From assembly GCA_040414855.1 (NCBI GenBank), contig JBEDUQ010000283.1, forward strand, positions 1 to 28,873: a DNA stretch of 28,873 nt, read 5' to 3'. This document shows, piece after piece, positions 15,289-22,153 of this stretch. Position 1 is the stretch's first letter; each line of letters begins with the position of its first letter. The notes beneath the pieces were generated by a model. It worked only from the letters and a program-made list of their open reading frames with translations. It ran no database searches and was not told the origin of the DNA. Position numbers and translations under genes: made by a program. This stretch comes from DASVXQ01 sp040414855. GTDB taxonomy: Bacteria > Actinomycetota > CALGFH01.

Positions 15289-15327
15289 CGAGATGGGGGC
15301 CCGAAAGGTGCGATCGCAACCATCTCG
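15289..15327. promoter_or_regulatory. Nested palindromes downstream of cimA
   Basis: CGAGATGG (15289-15296) and CCATCTCG (15320-15327) form an 8-bp inverted repeat that encloses two smaller palindromes, GGGCCC (15297-15302) and TGCGATCGCA (15309-15318). The sequence after it is mildly T-rich. It could end cimA transcription or hold an operator for the next gene. Confidence 0.4.
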
Positions 15328-15455
15328 TTGCCGTTCTGTTTCAGAAAGTCCTCTATCCCTTAGCCGAGACTCACGATACATTGCCAAAGCGGACCCGATC
15401 GCCACCGGTTGATGGGGTCTCTGGGGGATCTTGGTGGGGGGTTAGCACGAGCCAC

Positions 15456-17018
15456 TTGCCCGAAGAGCTGCGACTGCTGCATGCCTGGCGACTCTCCATC
15501 CGCCTGGCACTGCTCGCGCTCGCATCGTTCTTGCTGCTGATCTTCCTGTCGGGTCAGGCGCACGCGACCGACAGGTCGTCGAGCGCCGCCGCCTCTTCCA
15601 AGGGTTCATTCTCATCCGATTCGCAGGGTGAGGGCGGCCAGGACGAGGACGCCAACGGCCGCCAGGCCTCCAATGGCCAGGGCGACGACCAGGGCTGGAA
15701 TTGGCAGGGTCAGGACCAGGGCCCGACCGCGACCGATTCCTCGCGGCCCTCCGATCCATCTTCCGAGTCAACTCGCTCCGCTCAGTTTTCGGACCCGTCG
15801 CCGGCGTCGTCCGGCACCGACAGGTCCCCCGCTCCGGCCCCGGACCCGGCTCCGGCCCCGGCTCCGGCGCCGGAGGCAACTCCGGTCGCCGCTCAGGCGC
15901 CCGACCCCCACCAGGACAGCTCCCCGCCCGACCCGGCGCCGGTCCCGACCGCGTCGAATGACGAGGCGTCGCAGAACCAGACCGCGTCGAATGACGAGGC
16001 GTCGGAGGACCAGGGTCAGGCCGCGTCGGAGGACGAGGCGTCGGATCCGGCGCCGTTGGTCGCGCGCGACACGGGACCGGCCCCGGACCCGATCCCCACG
16101 CCCGACCCCGCACCGGTGCCCGACCCGTCGCCGGCGCCGGGCCCGGAGCCCTCGCCCAACCCGACCGGGGACCCGGTCGCGCCGCCTGCTCCGCCGTCGC
16201 CTTCGGACCTCGGCTCCGGCGACCACGCCGACCAGGGCAACCACGGCGACCAGGGCGGCGACAACGGTGGCAACGGTGGCAACGGTGGCAACGCGTCCGA
16301 CCCGGCGACGCCGCCACCCTCGGGCACGGCGTCCACACCGCCCGCCGACCCTCCGGCCACCACGTCCACGAATCCCGCGGACCCCTCCGCCGCGCCCGCG
16401 GCGGACCCGGCGACCGCGCCTGGAGCGGACGGCGCCACGGTCCCGCCGGCCGACGGCACCGCGCCCGCGGCCGATCCGGGCGTGAGCGACCTGGCGGCGG
16501 CGACGGCCAACGGGCTGGTCATTCCCGGGCCGGTCGGGCCCACCGCGACGGTGACGCCCACGGTGTGCATGGTCCCCGGAGCGGGGGGCACCGCGGGTAC
16601 CCTCGGCCTGCTGCTGAGTACCCAGCTCACCGACGCCGGCAGGCTCAACCTGCTGCGGCACGGGCTGCCGGGGGCGCTTGGCAGGGACGGCCTGCGGGCA
16701 AGCCTCCGCTCCGTGATCGCCACCGTCCGCGATCTCGCGCGGCAGGCGGCGAACCAGCGCCAGAGCGACCACCCGTCCGGCCCCGACCCGCCGCTGCCGA
16801 CGCCGGTTCCCGCACCGATGCCGGCACCACCAACGCCTGAGCAGTCCTCGGGCTCCTTCGTCTCCGGCGGCGGGCACGGGCACCACAAGGGCGGCGGCAA
16901 CTACGCGATCGTGGCCGGGGTCCTCCTGGTCCTCTTCCTGCGGCCGCTGCTGCTCGCGAGGCTGGCCCGCTCGACCGAGTACTGGCGCTCGGTCCGGCCG
17001 CTCGCGCTTCCTGGATAG
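15456..17018 (+). CDS. Secreted/anchored Pro-Asp-Ser-rich low-complexity protein
   Basis: I do not recognise a family. Starting at TTG 15456 the protein (520 aa) opens with a good signal peptide: basic residues, a hydrophobic core (LALLALASFLLLIFL) and an Ala-x-Ala site in SGQAHA near residue 36. TTG 15381 is an in-frame alternative; neither has a clear ribosome site. About 300 residues of Pro/Asp/Ala/Ser/Gly-rich repeats follow, including ASNDEAS units and PDPAPxPDP runs. A more ordered Leu-rich segment follows (about 370-430), then a Gly/His-rich stretch and a C-terminal membrane segment (YAIVAGVLLVLFL) with a short basic tail. Topology suggests an exported, membrane-tethered spacer or wall-spanning protein. 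It lies 88 nt upstream of a histidine-kinase-like gene on the same strand, so the two may work together. Confidence 0.75.
   Translation: MPEELRLLHAWRLSIRLALLALASFLLLIFLSGQAHATDRSSSAAASSKGSFSSDSQGEGGQDEDANGRQASNGQGDDQGWNWQGQDQGPTATDSSRPSDPSSESTRSAQFSDPSPASSGTDRSPAPAPDPAPAPAPAPEATPVAAQAPDPHQDSSPPDPAPVPTASNDEASQNQTASNDEASEDQGQAASEDEASDPAPLVARDTGPAPDPIPTPDPAPVPDPSPAPGPEPSPNPTGDPVAPPAPPSPSDLGSGDHADQGNHGDQGGDNGGNGGNGGNASDPATPPPSGTASTPPADPPATTSTNPADPSAAPAADPATAPGADGATVPPADGTAPAADPGVSDLAAATANGLVIPGPVGPTATVTPTVCMVPGAGGTAGTLGLLLSTQLTDAGRLNLLRHGLPGALGRDGLRASLRSVIATVRDLARQAANQRQSDHPSGPDPPLPTPVPAPMPAPPTPEQSSGSFVSGGGHGHHKGGGNYAIVAGVLLVLFLRPLLLARLARSTEYWRSVRPLALPG
15949..16052 (+). repeat. Imperfect 33/39-bp tandem coding repeats
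   Basis: Three tandem copies of a unit beginning GCGTCGAATGACGAGGCGTC or a close variant (starts at 15951, 15984 and 16023). They encode ASNDEASQNQT, ASNDEASEDQGQA and ASEDEAS within the low-complexity exported protein. Spacing is 33 then 39 bp, which keeps the frame. Confidence 0.7.
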
Positions 17019-17106
17019 CGCGGCTTCCCTCACCGCGATTCCGCACGCCCATCGACGTCGGATTCTCCTGGTCCTACGTCGTGGTGCCCGAAGGGAAGGA
17101 CGCACC

Positions 17107-18186
17107 GTGTTCTCCAGGTTCACCACTCGCAGCACGCTTCGGCACGGGTCCGCGCTGGAGTCCCGCCGGTCCGTGCTCACGCGAGCCGTCCGAGGCGCCG
17201 AGCCGCTTCTGCTGCCGGCCGCCGGGGCCGTCCTGGTCGGCCTTCATGCACTGACCGCCGGCCAGGTGTGGCGCAGGCTGCTCCTGCCGACGCTCGGGCC
17301 GCTCCAGGCTCCACCCGTCAACCACCGCGCCAGCCGCCTGCCCGCGACCGGGGCGTCCGCCGCCGGCGGAGCGCCGGCCGCGGGCGGAGCGCCGGCCGCC
17401 GGCGGAGGGCCGGCCGCCGGCGGCACCAATGTCACCTTCGCGCACGAGCTGCGCCGGCGCCTCGCCGCCCTGCGCATGCTCAGCGAGGCCATCGAGGTCC
17501 GCAGCGGCGAGGCGGACAGGGACCGGCTGGTCCACATGCTGGTCCGCGAGCTGCACGATCTCGAGCAGCTCGAGTCCGCGATGCTCGACAGCTCGCTGCG
17601 CGACACCAACGAGGAGGTCGAGGTCCTCGAGGTCGCCCAGGCCGCCGCGCAGACGGTCGGCTGGGCGCGCAAGTCGAAGATCAAGGTCCAGGGCTCCAAG
17701 CGGCCGCTGAAGGTCCGCTCGAACCCGACCATGCTGCGCCAGGCGCTCGAGAACCTGATCGACAACGCGGCCACCTGCGGCGCCGGCGAGCCTGTCGAGG
17801 TGATCGTTCGCTACTCGATGGCCCGGCGGCCGGCCGGCATCGAGGTCGTGGTCGCGGACCGGGGTCCGGGTCTCGGCAAGGCTCCGGCGCACCGCCGCTC
17901 CGGAGGGGTCGGGCTCCCCTTGGTGCGAAAGTTCGTCCACGAGACCGGCGGCCGGCTCTGGTCGCACAACCGCCCTGGCGGCGGCGCGGTCTTCGGCGTG
18001 TGGCTGCCGGCCAGCCACTCCACCATCAACGCCATCAACGGTACCAACGGTGCCCACGCGACCAACGGCATCGCCACCAACGGGATCGCCACCAACGGCA
18101 CCAACGTCACCTCGAGCAACGGCACCTCGCGCAAACGCGCGACCGGCTTCGGGCACGAGGGGGGCGTCGGCGGCGTGAGGGCATGA
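17107..18186 (+). CDS. Small membrane histidine-kinase-like protein with repetitive linker and tail
   Basis: A 359-aa protein starting at GTG 17107, 6 nt after AAGGGAAGGA. One moderately hydrophobic segment (residues about 33-52) is followed by a linker with tandem AAGGAP repeats (84-106). An H-box-like region has FAHELRRRLAALR with His113 as the likely phospho-acceptor. An HATPase domain follows: N-box NPTMLRQALENLIDNAA, G1 box ADRGPGLGK, G2-like GGVGLPLVRKF. The tail (about 307-345) is Asn/Thr/Gly-rich with ATNGI repeats. There is no extracellular sensor domain, and the H-box has RR where most kinases have a Thr/Ser-Pro. It probably autophosphorylates in response to a partner protein; no response regulator is nearby. 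The upstream exported protein is a candidate partner. Confidence 0.75.
   Translation: MFSRFTTRSTLRHGSALESRRSVLTRAVRGAEPLLLPAAGAVLVGLHALTAGQVWRRLLLPTLGPLQAPPVNHRASRLPATGASAAGGAPAAGGAPAAGGGPAAGGTNVTFAHELRRRLAALRMLSEAIEVRSGEADRDRLVHMLVRELHDLEQLESAMLDSSLRDTNEEVEVLEVAQAAAQTVGWARKSKIKVQGSKRPLKVRSNPTMLRQALENLIDNAATCGAGEPVEVIVRYSMARRPAGIEVVVADRGPGLGKAPAHRRSGGVGLPLVRKFVHETGGRLWSHNRPGGGAVFGVWLPASHSTINAINGTNGAHATNGIATNGIATNGTNVTSSNGTSRKRATGFGHEGGVGGVRA
17358..17424 (+). repeat. 18-bp tandem coding repeats (AAGGAP linker)
   Basis: Three to four tandem 18-bp units of the type GCCGGCCGCSGGCGGAGS encode the Ala-Ala-Gly-Gly-Ala-Pro linker of the histidine-kinase-like protein. The copies are nearly identical at the DNA level, which suggests recent slippage expansion. 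Confidence 0.7.
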
Positions 18187-18298
18187 CGGGTTCATCGCCC
18201 TCGCAGCCGCCGGCGCCGCCGGGCGCCCGGCGGCCGCGACGGGAACCTCCGCCGCCGTTCCCGCGGACGGCCGCTTCCCGGCGCCGCCCGGGCGGCGG

Positions 18299-18304
18299 TA
18301 TCGT
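18299..18304 (+). promoter_or_regulatory. Candidate leaderless -10 element for ilvA
   Basis: TATCGT (TAnnnT) ends 7 nt before the ilvA ATG at 18312, so transcription would begin at or one base before the start codon. ilvA lacks a clear ribosome site, which supports a leaderless mRNA, common in actinobacteria. A weak TTCCCG lies 18 bp upstream. Confidence 0.4.
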
Positions 18305-18311
18305 CGTCCGC

Positions 18312-19556
18312 ATGGCGACCCACGCACCGGAGCATGGTCAGCCGGGCATTCAGCCCGAGCTGGTGACCGTGGACGCGGTGCGGGAGGCTGGCGAGCTGAT
18401 CGCCGGCGTGCTCCGGCCGACTCCGGTCACCGGCTCCGAGACGCTGAGCCGGCTCACCGGCCGGCCGATCCTGCTCAAGCCCGAATACCTGCAACGGACC
18501 GGCTCGTTCAAGATCAGGGGCGCCTACAACCGCATCGCCCGCCTGGAGCGCGGGGTCCGGGTGGTCGCCGCCTCGGCGGGGAACCACGCCCAGGGCGTGG
18601 CCTTGGCCGCCAGCCTGACCGGCCACGATTCGACCATCTTCATGCCATCCAGCGCTCCGCTGCCCAAGGTCGACGCCACGACGGCCTACGGCGCCACCGT
18701 CGTCTCTGCCGGCGACTCCGTCGACGACGCGATCGTCGCCGCCAAGCGGTTCGCCGACGAGCACGACGCGGTGTTCGTTCCGCCATTCGACGACCCGCAG
18801 ATCATCGCCGGACAGGGAACCATCGCCCTGGAGTTGCTCGAAGAGGCGCCACACGCCGAGACCGTGGTGGTCCCGGTCGGCGGCGGCGGCCTGATCTCCG
18901 GCATCTCCGCCACCCTCGCGGCCCTCCGGCCCGAGGTCCACGTCGTCGGCGTCGAGCCCTCCGGCGCCGCCTGCATGCACGCATCGGTCGAGGCCGGGAA
19001 GTGCGTCGGCCTGGACCGCGTCGCCACCATGGCCGATGGCGTCGCCCTCAAGGCGCCATCGCCGCTCACCCTCGCGCACGTCCGCGCCTACGTCCACGAC
19101 CTGGTGACCGTGACGGAGGACGAGATCAGCCAGGCGCTGCTGCTGCTCCTGGAGCGCGTCAAGGCGGTCGTCGAGCCCTCCGGCGCTGCCGCCCTGGCCG
19201 CCGTCCTCGCCGGGAAGGTCCCCGGAACCGGCCCCGCCGTCGTGATCCTCTCCGGCGGCAACATCGACCCGCTGCTGCTCATCAAGGTCATCGACCACGG
19301 CCTCTCCGCCGCCGGCCGCTACCTGGTGATCCGGGTCGTCCTCGAGGACCGCCCGGGCGCGCTCGCCGGCCTCACCGCCGAGGTCGCCAGGCTCGGCCTG
19401 AATGTCCTCGAGGTGAACCATCATCGCTCCGGCATGGACCTCGACATGGAACAGGTCGAGGTGCGGCTCACCCTCGAGACCCGCAACGCCATCCACTCCG
19501 ACGAGGTCGTCGCGGACCTGAAGGACCGCGGCTACAAGGTGGAGCCGGCCGGCTAG
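18312..19556 (+). CDS. ilvA: Threonine ammonia-lyase (threonine dehydratase) with C-terminal ACT domain
   Basis: A 414-aa PLP enzyme that deaminates threonine (and often serine) to 2-oxobutyrate and ammonia. The PLP lysine is Lys67 in TGSFKIRGAYNR, the Asn of SAGNHAQG and the PLP-phosphate loop PVGGGGLISG are present, and a single ACT-like domain fills about residues 335-412 (VVLEDRPGALAGLTAEVA). The length and single ACT domain match the shorter threonine dehydratase type and not the two-ACT E. coli IlvA. ATG 18312 was chosen; upstream sequence in frame has no homology. It supplies isoleucine precursor in parallel to CimA. Its stop codon overlaps, tail to tail, the stop of the histidine kinase gene on the other strand. 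Confidence 0.92.
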   Translation: MATHAPEHGQPGIQPELVTVDAVREAGELIAGVLRPTPVTGSETLSRLTGRPILLKPEYLQRTGSFKIRGAYNRIARLERGVRVVAASAGNHAQGVALAASLTGHDSTIFMPSSAPLPKVDATTAYGATVVSAGDSVDDAIVAAKRFADEHDAVFVPPFDDPQIIAGQGTIALELLEEAPHAETVVVPVGGGGLISGISATLAALRPEVHVVGVEPSGAACMHASVEAGKCVGLDRVATMADGVALKAPSPLTLAHVRAYVHDLVTVTEDEISQALLLLLERVKAVVEPSGAAALAAVLAGKVPGTGPAVVILSGGNIDPLLLIKVIDHGLSAAGRYLVIRVVLEDRPGALAGLTAEVARLGLNVLEVNHHRSGMDLDMEQVEVRLTLETRNAIHSDEVVADLKDRGYKVEPAG

Positions 19557-20992
19557 GCCTTGTGCAGCGGCAGGCGCAGCTCGAAGCGGGCGCCGTCGGT
19601 GCTGGTGGGATCCGTTACCAAGAGATCGCCGCCCTGGCTGCGCGCCAGCTCGCGGGCGATGTAGAGACCGAGCCCGACCCCGCCGCCCCGGTGGCTGGAG
19701 TCGTCGAGCTGGGTGAAGCGCTCGAAGATCCGGTCGCGGTCGCCGGGGTCGACGCCCGGGCCGCAGTCCTCGACCGCCAGCACGGCGTGGCCGTTGAGGC
19801 GCGTACCGGACAGGTGCACCGGACGGCCTTCGGGCGAGTACTTGCAGGCGTTGTCGACCATGTTGGCGAGCACCTGCGAGACAGCGTCGTGGACCACCCG
19901 GACCGGTAGCGCGCCGTTGGCCTGGACCACGATCGCGCGCTCGTGGTGGCGCGTCTGCGCCTCCTCGGCCGCCTGCCTGACCAGCTCGGAGGCGTCCAGC
20001 TCGACCCGCAGGCTGTTGGGCGCGGCGCCCTTGGGGGAGCGCTCGAACCTGGCCGCCAGCAGGAGCTGCTCGATCATCCGGTGGAGCCGCTCGCCCTGGC
20101 GCAGGCCCATCTGGATGAAATCCAGCCGGTGCTCGGGGGTGAGCTTGTGGTTGCGCAGCTCCAGGAGCTGGAGCGCGCCCAGGATGGTGGTCAGCGGGCT
20201 GCGCAGCTCGTGGGTGACGGTCGCCAGCAGGTCGGCCTTCATGCGGTCGGCCTCCTGGAGCCGCTTGACGACCTCCTGCTCCTGTTTGGTGAGGCGGCGC
20301 TGCCGCTCGGTCGCCTCCTCGGCGCCGGCCCAGCCCTTGGACGCCAGGTAGACCGCGGCCAGCGGCGAGACCAGCGCCGGCACCAGGAACAGCGAGTGCT
20401 CGGCCAAGATCACCGCCACCGGCGCCAAGGCCAGCAGCAGCGCCGAGCTCATCAGCTCCAGGCGCAAGTCCGAGAGGATGCCGGCCCGGATCGGGGTTCC
20501 CTCGGCGAGCGCGACCACGGCGCTGACCAGCATGTGGTTGACGCCGGCGAAGACCACGGCGCCGAGCACGAACGCCGGCAGGCCGCGTGCGGTGATGTCG
20601 AAGGTGCCGCCGGCGACGGTGTAGATGGCGCCACCGGACCCCAGCGCCAGCACGCACTGGGCGGCATTGAAGGTGGCCTTGATAGGGGCCTTGCGATGGA
20701 TGGCGTCGGCGAGGATCGAGGTGGCCACGTGCGCCAGCACGGCTACGCCAGGGCCGACCACCGGCACCATAGCGAACGCGAAGGTGCTGGTGACCACGAC
20801 TTCTTTGGTCTGGTTGCGATGCCGGATGGCGATAGGGAAGAATTCACCAAGGATCAGGAGCGTGCTGAACATCGCAATGACCGGCAATGCTCCATGGAGC
20901 CGACTTAGGTCAATACTCCGCACAAGGCCGGTGAGCGAGATAATGGCGGCGACGCAGACGACGCCGACATACCACTTGAGCCTGCTCGACAT
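19553..20992 (-). CDS. Multi-pass membrane sensor histidine kinase
   Basis: A 479-aa sensor kinase. Residues about 8-220 form some seven or eight membrane segments without a large periplasmic loop. The sequence style (GLPAFVLGAVVFAGVNH; DAIHRKAPIKATFNAAQ) resembles the membrane sensor region of actinobacterial GGDEF and HD-GYP proteins. A coiled linker (223-250) leads to the HisKA domain with His261 in THELRSPLTTILG. The HATPase domain (about 365-475) shows N-box VSQVLANMVDNACKYS, G1 EDCGPGVDPGDRDRIFERF and G2 GGGVGLGLYIAREL. ATG 20992 was chosen because GGGAG lies 3-4 nt upstream and a promoter sits just before it; an in-frame start at 21046 would lie inside the terminator hairpin. No response regulator gene is adjacent. 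Confidence 0.9.
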   Translation of the reverse strand: MSSRLKWYVGVVCVAAIISLTGLVRSIDLSRLHGALPVIAMFSTLLILGEFFPIAIRHRNQTKEVVVTSTFAFAMVPVVGPGVAVLAHVATSILADAIHRKAPIKATFNAAQCVLALGSGGAIYTVAGGTFDITARGLPAFVLGAVVFAGVNHMLVSAVVALAEGTPIRAGILSDLRLELMSSALLLALAPVAVILAEHSLFLVPALVSPLAAVYLASKGWAGAEEATERQRRLTKQEQEVVKRLQEADRMKADLLATVTHELRSPLTTILGALQLLELRNHKLTPEHRLDFIQMGLRQGERLHRMIEQLLLAARFERSPKGAAPNSLRVELDASELVRQAAEEAQTRHHERAIVVQANGALPVRVVHDAVSQVLANMVDNACKYSPEGRPVHLSGTRLNGHAVLAVEDCGPGVDPGDRDRIFERFTQLDDSSHRGGGVGLGLYIARELARSQGGDLLVTDPTSTDGARFELRLPLHKA

Positions 20993-21010
20993 TTCTCCCA
21001 GTCTGCCGTG

Positions 21011-21038
21011 ATTATGCAAGCTAGGCAACTCTAGTAAA
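21011..21038 (-). promoter_or_regulatory. Candidate promoter of the histidine kinase gene
   Basis: Read on the minus strand: TTTACT (21038-21033), 16-bp spacer, CATAAT (21016-21011). Transcription would start near 21004, 12 nt before the kinase ATG, with GGGAG in between. The -35 overlaps the T tract of the upstream terminator. Confidence 0.45.
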
Positions 21039-21069
21039 AGGCGCACCCCGCCTGGTGGGGTGCGCCTTT
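21037..21069 (-). terminator. Strong intrinsic terminator
   Basis: A perfect stem of 13 bp including AAA/TTT (AAAGGCGCACCCC 21037-21049 with GGGGTGCGCCTTT 21057-21069) and a 7-nt loop. On the minus strand it is followed by a T-rich end (TTTTACT). Plus-strand transcription arriving here would be antisense to the kinase gene, so its natural job is to end the small minus-strand unit immediately upstream. Confidence 0.88.
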
Positions 21070-21079
21070 ACCCGATGCA

Positions 21080-21235
21080 CTAGCCCCACTTGGTGGCAGG
21101 CGTCTCAGCGATCCTCACGAAATTCCACCTCCTCCTCGCGTTCGGGAAGGGCGACTTCTCTGGCAACTCCTCAGCACCGTTGTTCCACGGTCGGGACACG
21201 CGTCCGGAAATGTCGAAGGTCGCTACGAATCCCAC
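21080..21235 (-). CDS. Unknown small ORF (51 aa, or 39/12 aa from internal GTGs) upstream of the sensor kinase
   Basis: I do not recognise this peptide. The frame runs from GTG 21235 (51 codons plus stop), with internal GTG starts at 21199 (39 aa) and 21118 (12 aa). The last is preceded by a very strong GAGGAGGAGG 9 nt upstream. The peptide is hydrophilic, with an acidic middle (GAEELPEKSPFPNA), a basic RRR and the C-terminus RIAETPATKWG. In the 39-codon part about 82% of codons end in G or C, higher than the region's base composition, which supports coding. It lies between a TTGACT-N17-CAGGTT promoter and a strong terminator, so the transcript would be about 210 nt. It could be a peptide gene, a leader peptide for the kinase, or a small RNA with an incidental frame. 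Confidence 0.45.
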   Translation of the reverse strand: MGFVATFDISGRVSRPWNNGAEELPEKSPFPNARRRWNFVRIAETPATKWG

Positions 21236-21251
21236 GGCTCTGGTCGCTTTC

Positions 21252-21344
21252 CAACCTGCGCCATGACGAGAAGCAAGTCAAGCAAAGCAACCTTGCCAGT
21301 CAAGCAGTAGATTCCTCTCAAAGTTCGCGATGGCGTGCAGGTTG
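21252..21344. repeat. Direct and inverted repeats in the divergent promoter region
   Basis: AGTCAAGCA occurs at 21276-21284 and again at 21298-21306, 22 bp apart (two helical turns). These are enclosed by an inverted repeat, CAACCTGCGCCAT (21252-21264) versus ATGGCG-TG-CAGGTTG (21330-21344), with one 2-nt bulge. The left arm covers the -10 and the direct repeat covers the -35 of the minus-strand promoter, so a regulator site is plausible. Confidence 0.5.
21253..21281 (-). promoter_or_regulatory. Candidate promoter of the small minus-strand unit
   Basis: On the minus strand: TTGACT (21281-21276), exactly 17 bp, then CAGGTT (21258-21253). CAGGTT resembles -10 elements used by actinobacteria. 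The start would be near 21246. A second TTGACT lies 22 bp farther upstream as part of a direct repeat. Confidence 0.5.
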
Positions 21345-21391
21345 CTGACTGTTGCCCATGATTGTCCGATCCCACCAAGGAGGTTCCCCGA

Positions 21392-22153
21392 GTGGCTCGG
21401 CTCAAGGTCGGCGTCTCACTGCAACCGCAGCACACCACCATCGACCAGTACAGGGACGCCTGGCGCCGCGCCGAGGCGGCCGGCGTGGACTCGATCTGGC
21501 TCTGGGACCACTTCTTCCCGCTGTTCGGCGACCCGGACGGCGCGCACTTCGAGGCGTGGACCCTGCTGGCCGCGATGGCGTCGGACACCTCGTCGGCGAC
21601 GGTCGGCACGATGGTGAGCTGCAACGGCTACCGGAACCCCGACCTGCTCGCCCACATGGCGCAGACGGTGAGCCTGCTGAGTGGCGGCCGCCTGATCCTC
21701 GGGATCGGGGCTGGCTGGTTCGAGCGGGACTACGACGAGTACGGCTACCAGTTCGGCACCCCGGCGAGCAGGCTCGCCGCACTGCGCGAGAGCCTGCCGA
21801 GGATCAAGGCGCGGCTCGCGCGGGTGAACCCGCCGGTCGCCGACCTGCCGATCCTGATCGGCGGCGGCGGCGAGAAGCTCACCCTGCGGCTGGTGGCCGA
21901 GCACGCCGACCTCTGGAACACCTTCGGCCCGCCCGACGTCTACCGGCACAGGAGCCAGGTACTCGACGACTGGTGCCGCCGGCTGGGCCGCGACCCCGCC
22001 GGCATCGAGCGGACCGTCAACCTCCGCCAGCCCGAGTGGGACCAGGCCGAGGAGATGACCGAGGCCGGCGCGCGGCACCTGATCTTCTCGCTGTCGGCGC
22101 CGTTCGACCTCGCCCCGGTCGAGCGCTTCCTGCGCCTGCGCGACGCCTCTTAG
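21392..22153 (+). CDS. LLM-class (luciferase-like) F420-dependent oxidoreductase
   Basis: A 253-aa TIM-barrel protein of the luciferase-like monooxygenase family. It starts with LKVGVSLQPQHTTIDQY and shows WLWDHFFPLFG, VSCNGYRNPDLLAHMAQTVSLLSGGR and LGIGAGWFERDYDEYG, all typical of actinobacterial F420-dependent members. It probably transfers hydride between F420 and an unknown small substrate in the cytosol. GTG 21392 was chosen for AAGGAGG 8 nt upstream, after which the family N-terminus begins; TTG 21362 would place the ribosome site inside the gene. It is shorter than the usual 280-350 aa, mostly by lacking one barrel insertion. Nearest neighbours are divergent or convergent, so it seems monocistronic. 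Confidence 0.88.
   Translation: MARLKVGVSLQPQHTTIDQYRDAWRRAEAAGVDSIWLWDHFFPLFGDPDGAHFEAWTLLAAMASDTSSATVGTMVSCNGYRNPDLLAHMAQTVSLLSGGRLILGIGAGWFERDYDEYGYQFGTPASRLAALRESLPRIKARLARVNPPVADLPILIGGGGEKLTLRLVAEHADLWNTFGPPDVYRHRSQVLDDWCRRLGRDPAGIERTVNLRQPEWDQAEEMTEAGARHLIFSLSAPFDLAPVERFLRLRDAS

Larger units (their letters stand above)
20993..21391. other. 399-bp intergenic region with a compact minus-strand transcription unit
   Basis: This stretch is visibly less GC-rich than the genes around it. On the minus strand it holds, in order, a promoter (21253-21281), a small ORF (ending at 21080), an intrinsic terminator (21037-21069) and the kinase promoter (21011-21038). It also has direct and inverted repeats near 21252-21344. 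On the plus strand I see only the ribosome site of the LLM gene; an open plus frame at 21055-21348 starts inside the terminator hairpin and looks non-coding. Confidence 0.7.

Noticed and set aside
15768..17180. Minus-strand 470-codon Arg/Gly-rich frame opposite the low-complexity exported protein
   Set aside because: Its composition is the complement of Pro/Asp/Ala codons. The plus-strand frame has a signal peptide, in-frame repeats and a membrane anchor, so it is the real gene.
21055..21348. Plus-strand open frame of 97 codons
   Set aside because: It starts within the terminator hairpin, has poor codon bias and an Arg/Ser-rich composition typical of non-coding frames; the minus strand explains the region better.
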